Below, in pieces: positions 1-5,027 of a DNA stretch of 5,062 nucleotides. The translations under genes and the position numbers were made by a program. The stretch lies in contig DFBG01000092.1 in assembly GCA_002367305.1 (NCBI GenBank), positions 731 through 5,792 of the forward strand, written 5' to 3'. Under the pieces are notes generated by a model. That model had not been told where the DNA came from. It made no database searches and was given only the letters and a program-made list of their open reading frames with translations. How positions within the stretch are numbered: position 1 is the stretch's first letter; each line of letters starts with the position of its first letter. Source of the DNA: Actinobacteria bacterium UBA3086. Lineage in GTDB: Bacteria > Actinomycetota > Coriobacteriia > Anaerosomatales > UBA3086.

Positions 1-42
1 GTAGCGCGGCAAGCAGCGCCGCAGCTAGAACGAATGAAGTAG
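1..42 (+). CDS. possible 3' end of a convergent gene (partial)
   Basis: Frame 1 is open from the left edge of the window and ends in TAG at 40-42, reading VARQAAPQLERMK. Frame 2 is closed at once by a TAG at 2-4. The Ala/Gln/Arg/Glu composition would suit the C-terminal helix of a protein, and the stop lies just 8 bases before a GC-rich dyad that could terminate both this reading and the opposing PBP gene. Thirteen codons are far too few to assign a family or to prove coding. Frame 3 is also open here, but it continues into the antisense shadow of the PBP gene. The call rests on gene arrangement alone. Confidence 0.3.
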   Translation, partial: VARQAAPQLERMK

Positions 43-50
43 AGCGAAAC

Positions 51-83
51 GAGCCGGCGCGCCGCAGAGCGATGCGCCGGCTC
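51..83. terminator. GC-rich dyad, probable bidirectional terminator
   Basis: A perfect 10-bp inverted repeat, GAGCCGGCGC at 51-60 and GCGCCGGCTC at 74-83, encloses 13 bases. Inside these, CGC (63-65) and GCG (69-71) can extend the helix around an AGA loop. It begins 3 bases past the PBP stop codon, which is where an intrinsic terminator is expected. The U-tract is weak: on the minus strand the stem is followed by GTTTCGC, and on the plus strand by GATCTATTG. It may therefore act as an mRNA 3'-end stabiliser or need extra factors. The symmetry suits two convergent genes. Confidence 0.6.
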
Positions 84-86
84 GAT

Positions 87-2864
87 CTATTGAATCGTGA
101 TGCTTTGCGTGGACGACGACGTCTGATCGTTGTCATCAGTCACCCAGAGGGTGACCTCCCAGGTGCCAGGATTCTCGTAGACGTGACTCACGTTGGAGCC
201 CAGCTGCTCCTCGGTCCCATCGCCAAACTCCCAAAGGTAGGTGACGATCTCGCCGTCATCGGTTGAGATGGAGGCGTCGAACGCCACCGGCTGCATCATC
301 GTCGGAGCCGTCGGCCCGAACACGAACGCCGCGACCGGCGGGTTGTCGGCGTCTCCGCCGTTGGCCACCACGAGCGACACGATCGTTTCGGTCGTGCCCA
401 TGCTGCCGGATGCGGGAATCTGGCTCGCCACGATACCGGCGGGGATGCCGCGCACGTCCTCCTCGACCACCTCGAACTGGAGCATGAGCTGCTGCAGTCG
501 CGCGATGGCGGCCTCCTTGGTCAGACCGATCACGTTGGGAACTTCGATCTCCTCGGGACCGGTGTGCAGGTCGCACTCCTCGGTGGGGACGTGGCCGCGA
601 ATGAACAGCCCGTTGACGGGCTTCTCGCAGTACTCGGTGGTGAGCAGGCCCGTGTCGTCGCATACGGTCAGGTTCACGAGGCCGCTCGGCTTGGCAAAGT
701 CGGCCTTTGGCGTATCTGCCAGCGCTTCCTTCATGAACTGCGCCCATATCTCCGCGGGGAACGAGCCGCCGGTCACTTTTCGACCGTGCACGTCCGTCAT
801 TTCTATCTGGCCGTCAGGGTGTCCCACCCACACGGCGCACACGAGATCGGGCGTATAGCCGACGAACCACGCGTCGCGATATGCCTGGGTGGTACCGGTC
901 TTGCCAGCCGCCGGCCGCCCGATGTTCGCCTTCGTCGCAGTGCCGCGTGTGATGACACCCTTGAGGATGTCAGTCGTGAGGTATGCCACTGCAGGATCGA
1001 TCGCCTCGGTGAGTTCAGGCTCGGCGGTGAAGAGTTTCTCTCCGTCAGCCGTGGTGACCGCGAGCAGCCCCTGCGGAGCCGCGTGCGTACCGCCGTTGGC
1101 AAACGTTCCGTACGCCGACGCCATCTCCATAGGCGAGACGCCCTCGTTCAGACCGCCCAGAGCGATCGCGGGGACCGCCATGATGCCCTCGTGGATGCCC
1201 ATCGCTTCGATGGTCGTCACCACGTCGCTCGGTCCCACTTCGAGCATGAGCTGGGCAAAGACGGAGTTCACAGACTTCTCCGTCGCCTGTCGCAGGCGCA
1301 TGGGTCCTTCACGCTTGGTGCCATGTGCGCCGGTCACGCTCCAGACCTGCCCGTTGGAGAGGGAGAGCTTGGCCGGGCCGCACTCATAGGACTTCTCTGA
1401 AGGGATACCTTCGGCCAGAGCCGTGGCGAGTACGAAGGGCTTGAACGCCGATCCGGGCTGGCGCCTTCCCTGAACCGCCACATTGAACTGTTGGGTCGAG
1501 AAGTCCATTCCGCCAACCATGGCGAGGATCTCGCCGGTTCGAGGGTCGATGGCCACGAGCGCCGCCGACGGGTCGCCCTCCTCGTTCAGTATCGAGGTGA
1601 CTGCGTTCTCGGCAGCCGTCTGCATGCGCATGTCGATCGTGGTGGACACAGAGATGCCGCCACGGTAGACCGTCTCCGAGCCGTACTCCTCAGTGAGCTG
1701 TGCCTTTATGTATTCGACGAAGTAGGGGGCCGCTGTCGCGGATGCCTGGAGGGTGGAGAGCACCATCTCCTCTGCCACGGCCGTGTCGTACTGCTCCTGC
1801 GTAAGGTAGCCCTCGGAGAGCATCTGGCCCAGCACGGTGTCGCGACGGTTGAGTCCCGCCTCCGGGTCGAGCTGTGGCGAGTACCGACCTGGTGACTTGA
1901 TCACGCCTGCGATCATGGCCGACTGTGCGATCGAAAGCTCCGAGGCGCTCACGCCAAAGTATGTCTTGGCCGCCGACTCCACGCCGTACGCGCCGTGTCC
2001 GTAGTAGATGGTGTTGAGGTACTTCTCAAGGATCTCGTCCTTTGAGTAGTCCTGTTCCAGGCGATAGGCGAGGATGCCCTCCTTGAGCTTGCGCATGAGC
2101 GAGTTCTCGCGCTCAACGAACGCGTTGACCACGTACTGCTGCGTGATCGTCGACCCGCCGTGACGCTTGCCCTGGGTGACATCGACCCACAGCGCGCGGG
2201 CGATGCCCCAGGGGTCGATACCCTTGTGCTCGTAGTAGTTCTGGTCCTCGGTGGCGATGACGCCCTGACGCACGGCGATCGGAATATCCGAGATCGTCAC
2301 GTACGTTCGGTTCTCGTCGGCGAACAGGCGTGCGAGCTGTGCGCCGTTGCGGTCATATATATATGACGTCTGATCGGTGCCTCGCGCCGTGCCGGTGATG
2401 TCGGGCAGGTCGGAGTTGGCCTTCTTCCATATGACGGTGCCGACGAGACTGCCGCCGATGATCGCCACCAGCACCAGGATGCCGACGATTCGCAGTGCGA
2501 TGCTCAGCCACTTGGGCCGGTTGCTGTCGCCCTTGCGCGGCCGATTGGGCTTTCTGCCCTGCGTGGGCTTGCGGCCTGCGGGGGGCTGGCCGCCGCGGGT
2601 GCGAGGCGCGCCACTCCGCTGCGAGGCTCCGCCTCGCGCGCTCTGCGAGCGCCCGGACGCGGACTTGGAAGCGTTGGGGTTCTTGCGTGTCGTCGCTCCG
2701 CGTCCGGCAGCGGTGCGGCTGGAGCCGCCTCGCGCCTGCGACGCGCTGTCGCGCGTGCCACCCGCCCGCTGACGCGGTCGGGCAGCCGGCTTCGGCTTCG
2801 GCTTCGGTTTGGGTTTGCGACGCGGGTCGTTGTTGCCGCGTCCTGTGGAATCGCTTGCGCTCAT
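87..2864 (-). CDS. bifunctional class A penicillin-binding protein with PASTA and PKD domains
   Basis: This membrane-anchored enzyme (PBP1A family, 925 aa) polymerises lipid II into glycan strands and cross-links the stem peptides on the outer face of the membrane. Residues 1-118 are a basic, disordered-looking cytoplasmic tail with five Lys-Pro repeats at 17-26. A single membrane segment lies at about 119-146. The GT51 domain shows EDQNYYEHKG (Glu206 as expected catalytic base), GGSTITQQ (236-243), RKLKEG (258-263, Glu262) and KDEILEKYLN (275-284). The transpeptidase has all three motifs: SAFK (nucleophile Ser472, Lys475), SVN (531-533) and KTG (655-657). After a Cys-containing linker (Cys735, Cys746, Cys764) comes a PASTA domain (about 771-836, EVPNVIGLTKEAA) and then a PKD-type fold (841-925) with WEFGDG at 878-883 and HVYENPGTWEVTLWV at 894-908. 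The start is fixed because an in-frame TAG lies three codons upstream and no other start codon occurs in the tail. The Shine-Dalgarno is poor (AGGGA, 3 bases from ATG). The gene is complete and all catalytic residues are present. The PKD tail is unusual for the family. Confidence 0.97.
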   Translation of the reverse strand: MSASDSTGRGNNDPRRKPKPKPKPKPAARPRQRAGGTRDSASQARGGSSRTAAGRGATTRKNPNASKSASGRSQSARGGASQRSGAPRTRGGQPPAGRKPTQGRKPNRPRKGDSNRPKWLSIALRIVGILVLVAIIGGSLVGTVIWKKANSDLPDITGTARGTDQTSYIYDRNGAQLARLFADENRTYVTISDIPIAVRQGVIATEDQNYYEHKGIDPWGIARALWVDVTQGKRHGGSTITQQYVVNAFVERENSLMRKLKEGILAYRLEQDYSKDEILEKYLNTIYYGHGAYGVESAAKTYFGVSASELSIAQSAMIAGVIKSPGRYSPQLDPEAGLNRRDTVLGQMLSEGYLTQEQYDTAVAEEMVLSTLQASATAAPYFVEYIKAQLTEEYGSETVYRGGISVSTTIDMRMQTAAENAVTSILNEEGDPSAALVAIDPRTGEILAMVGGMDFSTQQFNVAVQGRRQPGSAFKPFVLATALAEGIPSEKSYECGPAKLSLSNGQVWSVTGAHGTKREGPMRLRQATEKSVNSVFAQLMLEVGPSDVVTTIEAMGIHEGIMAVPAIALGGLNEGVSPMEMASAYGTFANGGTHAAPQGLLAVTTADGEKLFTAEPELTEAIDPAVAYLTTDILKGVITRGTATKANIGRPAAGKTGTTQAYRDAWFVGYTPDLVCAVWVGHPDGQIEMTDVHGRKVTGGSFPAEIWAQFMKEALADTPKADFAKPSGLVNLTVCDDTGLLTTEYCEKPVNGLFIRGHVPTEECDLHTGPEEIEVPNVIGLTKEAAIARLQQLMLQFEVVEEDVRGIPAGIVASQIPASGSMGTTETIVSLVVANGGDADNPPVAAFVFGPTAPTMMQPVAFDASISTDDGEIVTYLWEFGDGTEEQLGSNVSHVYENPGTWEVTLWVTDDNDQTSSSTQSITIQ
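2788..2817 (-). repeat. hexanucleotide tandem repeat encoding Lys-Pro
   Basis: On the plus strand three exact GGCTTC units (2788-2805) are followed by two GGTTTG variants (2806-2817). On the coding strand this region encodes the five Lys-Pro pairs of the PBP cytoplasmic tail. The six-base period keeps the frame, so slippage would change the number of Lys-Pro pairs without breaking the gene. The mix of AAG/AAA and CCG/CCC codons suggests some divergence since expansion. Confidence 0.85.
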
Positions 2865-2895
2865 CTGTCCCTACTTGTCAGTCTGAATAATGGGC

Positions 2896-2915
2896 ATCAC
2901 CCCTTGCGGGGCGAC
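2896..2915 (-). promoter_or_regulatory. GNRA-capped hairpin in the PBP leader
   Basis: Read on the minus strand, CCCC-GCAA-GGGG forms a four-pair GC stem closed by a GCAA tetraloop of the GNRA class. It extends outward by G-U, C-G, U-A and G-U pairs to eight pairs. It ends 31 bases before the PBP start codon and has no following U-tract, so it is not an intrinsic terminator. If transcription starts upstream, it would sit in the 5' untranslated region, where it could affect mRNA stability or bind a protein. Function is unknown. Confidence 0.4.
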
Positions 2916-2925
2916 TTGTTGTCAC

Positions 2926-2947
2926 GGTTCGATCCGCGCTCCGAACC
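2926..2947. repeat. inverted repeat GGTTCG-N10-CGAACC in the divergent intergenic region
   Basis: Perfect 6-bp arms at 2926-2931 and 2942-2947 are separated by ten bases. The left arm belongs to the 9-mer CGGTTCGAT (2925-2933), which recurs in the same orientation at 3041-3049, on the tyrS side. The arm spacing suits either an operator for a dimeric regulator or a modest RNA hairpin. No known regulator consensus was recognised, so the regulatory role is inference from symmetry and position. Confidence 0.3.
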
Positions 2948-2973
2948 TGCGGTGATGCAGGGTGTCGTGCGGT

Positions 2974-3001
2974 CTTTCATGTCAGTTCTTCGTGCTAGTA
3001 T
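2974..3001 (+). promoter_or_regulatory. candidate promoter for tyrS (extended -10)
   Basis: TGC followed by TAGTAT (2996-3001) resembles an extended -10 element, matching TATAAT at four of six positions. The best -35 is weak: CTTTCA at 2974-2979 with a 16-bp spacer. It would give a tyrS leader of roughly 115 bases. The opposite strand of the same site reads CATACT, so a divergent PBP promoter could overlap it, but its -35 is also poor (TTGGTT, 18 bp). No other region between the two genes offers a better pair of boxes. Confidence 0.3.
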
Positions 3002-3108
3002 GACGTGCAAACCACGAGCCAACCAAGTACCGTCGGGTATCGGTTCGATGACCATTGCGCGACAGCGACACTTCACGCAGGTCTTCTCGGCGGTCCATTC
3101 TAGTATAT

Positions 3109-3115
3109 GGAGGAG
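3109..3115 (+). promoter_or_regulatory. ribosome binding site that decides the tyrS start
   Basis: GGAGGAG is a strong Shine-Dalgarno sequence placed 9 bases before the GTG at 3125. The in-frame ATG at 3107 overlaps this element and has nothing resembling a Shine-Dalgarno upstream (CCATTCTAGTAT). The GTG start is therefore much better supported. Confidence 0.8.
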
Positions 3116-3124
3116 TCAGCCAAC

Positions 3125-4333
3125 GTGCTCTCGCCCGCAGAACAGCTTCACGTGATCAAGAGTGGTATCGCCGATCTCGTGCCCGAGAAAGCCATGCTCG
3201 ATAAGCTCGAGACCGGCCGCGTGCTCCGTATCAAGCTGGGAGTGGATCCCACAGCGCCGGATCTCCACATCGGTCACGCGGTCCCGCTGCGCAAGCTGCG
3301 TCAGTTCCAGGACCTCGGCCATCAGGTCGTGCTCATCATTGGGGACTTCACCGCTCTCATTGGCGATCCGTCCGGCAGAAGCACCACCCGCCCGGCGCTC
3401 ACCCTGGAGCAGGTCAACGAAAATGCACAGACCTATATAGAGCAGGCATTCAAGATCCTCGACGCCGACCGCACGGAGATGCGCCGCAACTCCGAGTGGC
3501 TCGGTGAGCTCGACTTCGAGGGCATCCTGCGACTCACCAGTCAGTTCACCGTCGCTCGCATCATGGAACGCGACGACTTCGCCAATCGTTTCCGCGACGG
3601 AATAGGCATCTCGCTCCACGAGCTGCTCTATCCCATGGCCCAGGCATACGACTCCGTTGCGGTCGAGGCGGACGTGGAGTTGGGTGGCACCGATCAACTC
3701 TTCAACCTGCTCGCCGGTCGCGAGCTCATGGAGAAGCAGGGTATGGAGGCGCAGGTCTGTCTCACGCTGCCGCTCCTCGAGGGGACCGACGGTGTCCAGA
3801 AGATGAGCAAGTCCTACGGTAACTACATAGGCCTCACAGACCCCGCTGACGAGATGTTCGGCAAGATCATGTCCATACCTGACGAGCTCATGGTCAAGTA
3901 CCATCGTCTCTGCACCGGGCTCAGTGTCGACGAGGTCGATGCTGTCGAGGCCTCTCTGGCAGATGGCTCGGCCCACCCTAACAAGGTGAAGCGCTCCCTG
4001 GCGCGTCAGATCGTGACGCTCTATCACTCCGAGTCGGAGGCCCATGGCGCCGAGGAGGCGTTCGATCGCATCTTCAAGCAGCATGCGGTTCCAGAGGACG
4101 TCCCTGAGATACAGCTCTCTCTCGCCGACGAGATCCATCTGCCCGCTTTGCTGAAGGAGCTGGGGCTGGTCGACTCCAACGGTGAGGGCCGTCGCATGAT
4201 CTCCCAGGGCGCCGTGAAGATCGATGGTGAGCCGATAGACCGCCAGTCGCTTGACGTGGCGCGTGCCACAGTCGAGGGGCACGTCGTCCAGGTAGGCAAG
4301 CGACGTTATGCGCGCCCCGTGGCCTCTGAGTAG
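3125..4333 (+). CDS. tyrS: tyrosyl-tRNA synthetase
   Basis: This cytoplasmic class I aminoacyl-tRNA synthetase activates tyrosine with ATP and loads it onto tRNA-Tyr. From the GTG start the protein has 402 residues, within the usual 400-420 range. The Rossmann-fold catalytic domain shows HIGH at 48-51, the block IGDFTALIGDPSGRS at 72-86, the tyrosine-pocket segment YPMAQAYDS at 169-177, GGTDQLFN at 187-194 and the KMSKS loop at 226-230. An intact HIGH/KMSKS pair plus IGDFTALIGDPSGRS points to the TyrZ-like branch rather than the E. coli-like form with KFGKT. An S4-type RNA-binding domain follows at about 335-398 (GEGRRMISQGAVKIDGEPI). An ATG six codons upstream is in frame but overlaps the ribosome binding site. 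The gene is divergent from the PBP gene, and no T-box motif was found in its leader. By my count 6 of 23 isoleucines use AUA, which is high for such a GC-rich gene. TAG stop; nothing is truncated. Confidence 0.97.
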   Translation: MLSPAEQLHVIKSGIADLVPEKAMLDKLETGRVLRIKLGVDPTAPDLHIGHAVPLRKLRQFQDLGHQVVLIIGDFTALIGDPSGRSTTRPALTLEQVNENAQTYIEQAFKILDADRTEMRRNSEWLGELDFEGILRLTSQFTVARIMERDDFANRFRDGIGISLHELLYPMAQAYDSVAVEADVELGGTDQLFNLLAGRELMEKQGMEAQVCLTLPLLEGTDGVQKMSKSYGNYIGLTDPADEMFGKIMSIPDELMVKYHRLCTGLSVDEVDAVEASLADGSAHPNKVKRSLARQIVTLYHSESEAHGAEEAFDRIFKQHAVPEDVPEIQLSLADEIHLPALLKELGLVDSNGEGRRMISQGAVKIDGEPIDRQSLDVARATVEGHVVQVGKRRYARPVASE

Positions 4334-4354
4334 GTTTTTCGGCGATATCCGTAC

Positions 4355-4383
4355 CGTGTGAGGTGCAGTTTATGCTCCACACG
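4355..4383 (+). other. hairpin downstream of tyrS
   Basis: CGTGTG (4355-4360) pairs perfectly with CACACG (4378-4383), with partial further pairing inside (GC at 4365-4366 with GC at 4374-4375). It starts 21 bases after the tyrS stop. No U-tract follows; the next bases are CGCGCGGG and then an AT alternation at 4392-4400. It may protect the 3' end of the tyrS transcript or be a processing site, but it is not a convincing intrinsic terminator. Confidence 0.3.
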
Positions 4384-4448
4384 CGCGCGGGTATATATAT
4401 GCTTCAACCTCATGGTGAAATTGCTGTGAGAATACCTGCGAATATGTA

Positions 4449-4477
4449 TTGCTTACGTGTTTCGCGGGTGGTAGGAT
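4449..4477 (+). promoter_or_regulatory. candidate promoter between tyrS and rrn
   Basis: TTGCTT (4449-4454) and TAGGAT (4472-4477) are separated by exactly 17 bp, and TGG directly before the -10 gives an extended -10 motif. Predicted initiation is near 4484, about 150 bases before the terminator at 4600-4635. The -35 matches the consensus only in TTG, so the extended -10 carries most of the weight. It may drive a short untranslated or micro-ORF RNA. No annotated gene starts directly downstream. Confidence 0.4.
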
Positions 4478-4522
4478 GCTCAAGCCGCGCAGGGATGTAC
4501 GACAATCCACGAACCGGAGCGC

Positions 4523-4561
4523 ATGTTGAAAACGATCGTTATCCAAGGAAGCATCGACTAG
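4523..4561 (+). CDS. possible 12-residue micro-ORF
   Basis: ATG at 4523 opens a reading of MLKTIVIQGSID ending in TAG at 4559-4561. A GGAG lies upstream, but only 3 bases from the start, closer than a good ribosome binding site. The stop codon overlaps the first base of a hairpin at 4561-4590, and a strong terminator follows, an arrangement reminiscent of leader-peptide attenuators. However, no regulated gene follows the terminator except the rRNA operon, which has its own promoter, and there is no run of a single amino acid. It may well be chance. Confidence 0.18.
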   Translation: MLKTIVIQGSID

Positions 4562-4594
4562 GGATCGCCGCTCATACGGCGACGGTTCCCCGTC
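4561..4594 (+). other. hairpin preceding the terminator, with alternative pairings
   Basis: GGGA (4561-4564) pairs with TCCC (4587-4590), and TCGCCG (4565-4570) pairs with CGGCGA (4577-4582), giving ten pairs around a six-base loop and one four-base bulge. A competing hairpin, GACGG (4581-4585) with CCGTC (4590-4594), shares bases with it. CGTC (4591-4594) can also pair with GACG (4600-4603), the base of the terminator stem. The three structures exclude one another in part. Confidence 0.4.
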
Positions 4595-4599
4595 TGCGA

Positions 4600-4635
4600 G
4601 ACGCCTCCTGGATCAGCCGGGAGGCGTCCTTTTTT
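4600..4635 (+). terminator. strong intrinsic terminator upstream of the rRNA operon
   Basis: GACGCCTCC (4600-4608) pairs perfectly with GGAGGCGTC (4620-4628). The stem can grow inward by U-G, G-C and G-C pairs to twelve pairs around the loop ATCAG. A run of six T (4630-4635) follows after one C. It would end transcripts coming from tyrS or from the candidate promoter at 4449-4477, and so isolates the rRNA operon. The minus strand lacks a T-run, so it works in the plus direction only. Confidence 0.9.
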
Positions 4636-4667
4636 GAGGCCGCTGAACAGCTCAGAAAGACGGTCGG

Positions 4668-4727
4668 AAAAACGGTTCAAATTCGTTCGAGAAAGTTGTT
4701 GACACGGTAGCGAGGAATGCGTAAAGT
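4668..4727 (+). promoter_or_regulatory. rRNA operon promoter
   Basis: A perfect -35, TTGACA (4699-4704), a 17-bp spacer and TAAAGT (4722-4727, four of six matches) form a strong vegetative promoter. The start site is expected near 4734-4736, giving a leader of about 290 bases before 16S. The stretch at 4668-4696 contains A/T-rich patches (GGAAAAACGG, TTCAAATTCG) that could act as an UP element, though it is only moderately AT-rich. An 8-bp inverted repeat, ATTCGTTC (4681-4688) and GAACGAAT (4744-4751), brackets the core promoter. No second promoter as good was seen in the leader. Confidence 0.85.
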
Positions 4728-4805
4728 ATCTCCTTGCCGCCGAGAACGAATCGAGCGGCGAGCGGCGGGAAAAACCGCAGGTGACTACGGAAGACCTGCC
4801 GCGCC

Positions 4806-4820
4806 TGAACCTTGAAAACC
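4806..4820 (+). promoter_or_regulatory. boxA-like antitermination element
   Basis: TGAACCTTGAAAACC resembles the boxA of Gram-positive rRNA leaders (TTCTTTGAAAAC type), keeping the CTTGAAAAC core. It lies about 75 bases into the leader, a normal place for a NusB/NusE-binding antitermination signal that protects rRNA transcription from Rho. The match is by eye and the adjoining boxB is not defined. Confidence 0.6.
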
Positions 4821-5000
4821 GGATACTGTGATAAGCCAGTACGATTCGCAAGACGAATCAAAACACATACCCGTCATGTCGAGAGGGTCCATTAAAAGAC
4901 CAAACCGATAAGACAAACACCGGATTCAAACCGCACTCGGTCTCCTTACCGGGATGTAGGTGAATCCACCGGATCGAGCAGATCCAAACAATTCGTGAAT

Positions 5001-5022
5001 TTATGGAACTTCGGTTCCATAA
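5001..5022 (+). other. UUCG tetraloop hairpin just before 16S
   Basis: A perfect nine-pair stem, TTATGGAAC (5001-5009) with GTTCCATAA (5014-5022), is capped by TTCG closed by a C-G pair, the very stable C(UUCG)G loop. It ends about six bases before the predicted mature 16S 5' end. There is no following U-tract, so it is not a terminator. Its position suggests a role in 5' maturation or early folding of 16S. Confidence 0.8.
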
Positions 5023-5027
5023 CAATT

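Larger units (their letters stand above)
4734..5027 (+). other. 16S rRNA leader (external transcribed spacer)
   Basis: This stretch lies between the predicted start and the 16S 5' end and has no coding potential on either strand. It is rich in short perfect hairpins: GCCGC (4736-4740) with GCGGC (4755-4759); GATTCG (4843-4848) with CGAATC (4854-4859); GGATTCA (4922-4928) with TGAATCC (4961-4967) enclosing ACCG/CGGT (4930-4941); GGATC (4971-4975) with GATCC (4981-4985); and the UUCG hairpin at 5001-5022. In characterised operons, leader structures of this kind assist antitermination, folding and RNase III processing. The distal strand of the main processing stem would lie after 16S, outside the window. 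Confidence 0.8.

Noticed and set aside
564..1400. 278-codon plus-strand open frame (and a shorter one at 241-858) opposite the PBP
   Set aside because: These are antisense shadows of the transpeptidase coding region with arginine/serine-rich translations and no domain motif.
3001..3106. T-box riboswitch in the tyrS leader
   Set aside because: No AGGGTGG-ACCGCG-type antiterminator sequence and no terminator precede tyrS; only small four-pair stems (such as 3029-3044) are present.
3101..3106. TAGTAT as a tyrS -10 element
   Set aside because: Initiation would fall in or after the ribosome binding site at 3109-3115, and no -35 is properly placed.
3116..4282. 388-codon open frame antisense to tyrS
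   Set aside because: It lies wholly opposite a clear TyrRS gene, contains no recognisable motif, and its openness follows from GC-rich codon bias on the other strand.
4323..4339. Intrinsic terminator directly at the tyrS stop (T-run in GGTTTTTCGG)
   Set aside because: Only a three-pair stem (CCT/AGG) precedes the T-run; the real terminator is at 4600-4635.
4392..4400. TATATATAT as a promoter -10 after tyrS
   Set aside because: The only candidate -35 at suitable spacing, TTTATG (4369-4374), matches poorly and lies inside the 4355-4383 hairpin.
4363..4710. 115-codon plus-strand open frame after tyrS, with an internal ATG at 4495
   Set aside because: It runs through the strong terminator at 4600-4635 and into the -35 box of the rRNA promoter, and neither start has a properly spaced ribosome binding site.
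4812..4835. Second rRNA promoter from TTGAAA and GATAAG
   Set aside because: The spacer is only 12 bp, and TTGAAA is better explained as the core of the boxA-like element.
4558..4861. Minus-strand open frames of 97 and 69 codons across the rRNA promoter and leader
   Set aside because: They overlap the promoter, boxA and leader hairpins, and their translations look like random GC-rich sequence.
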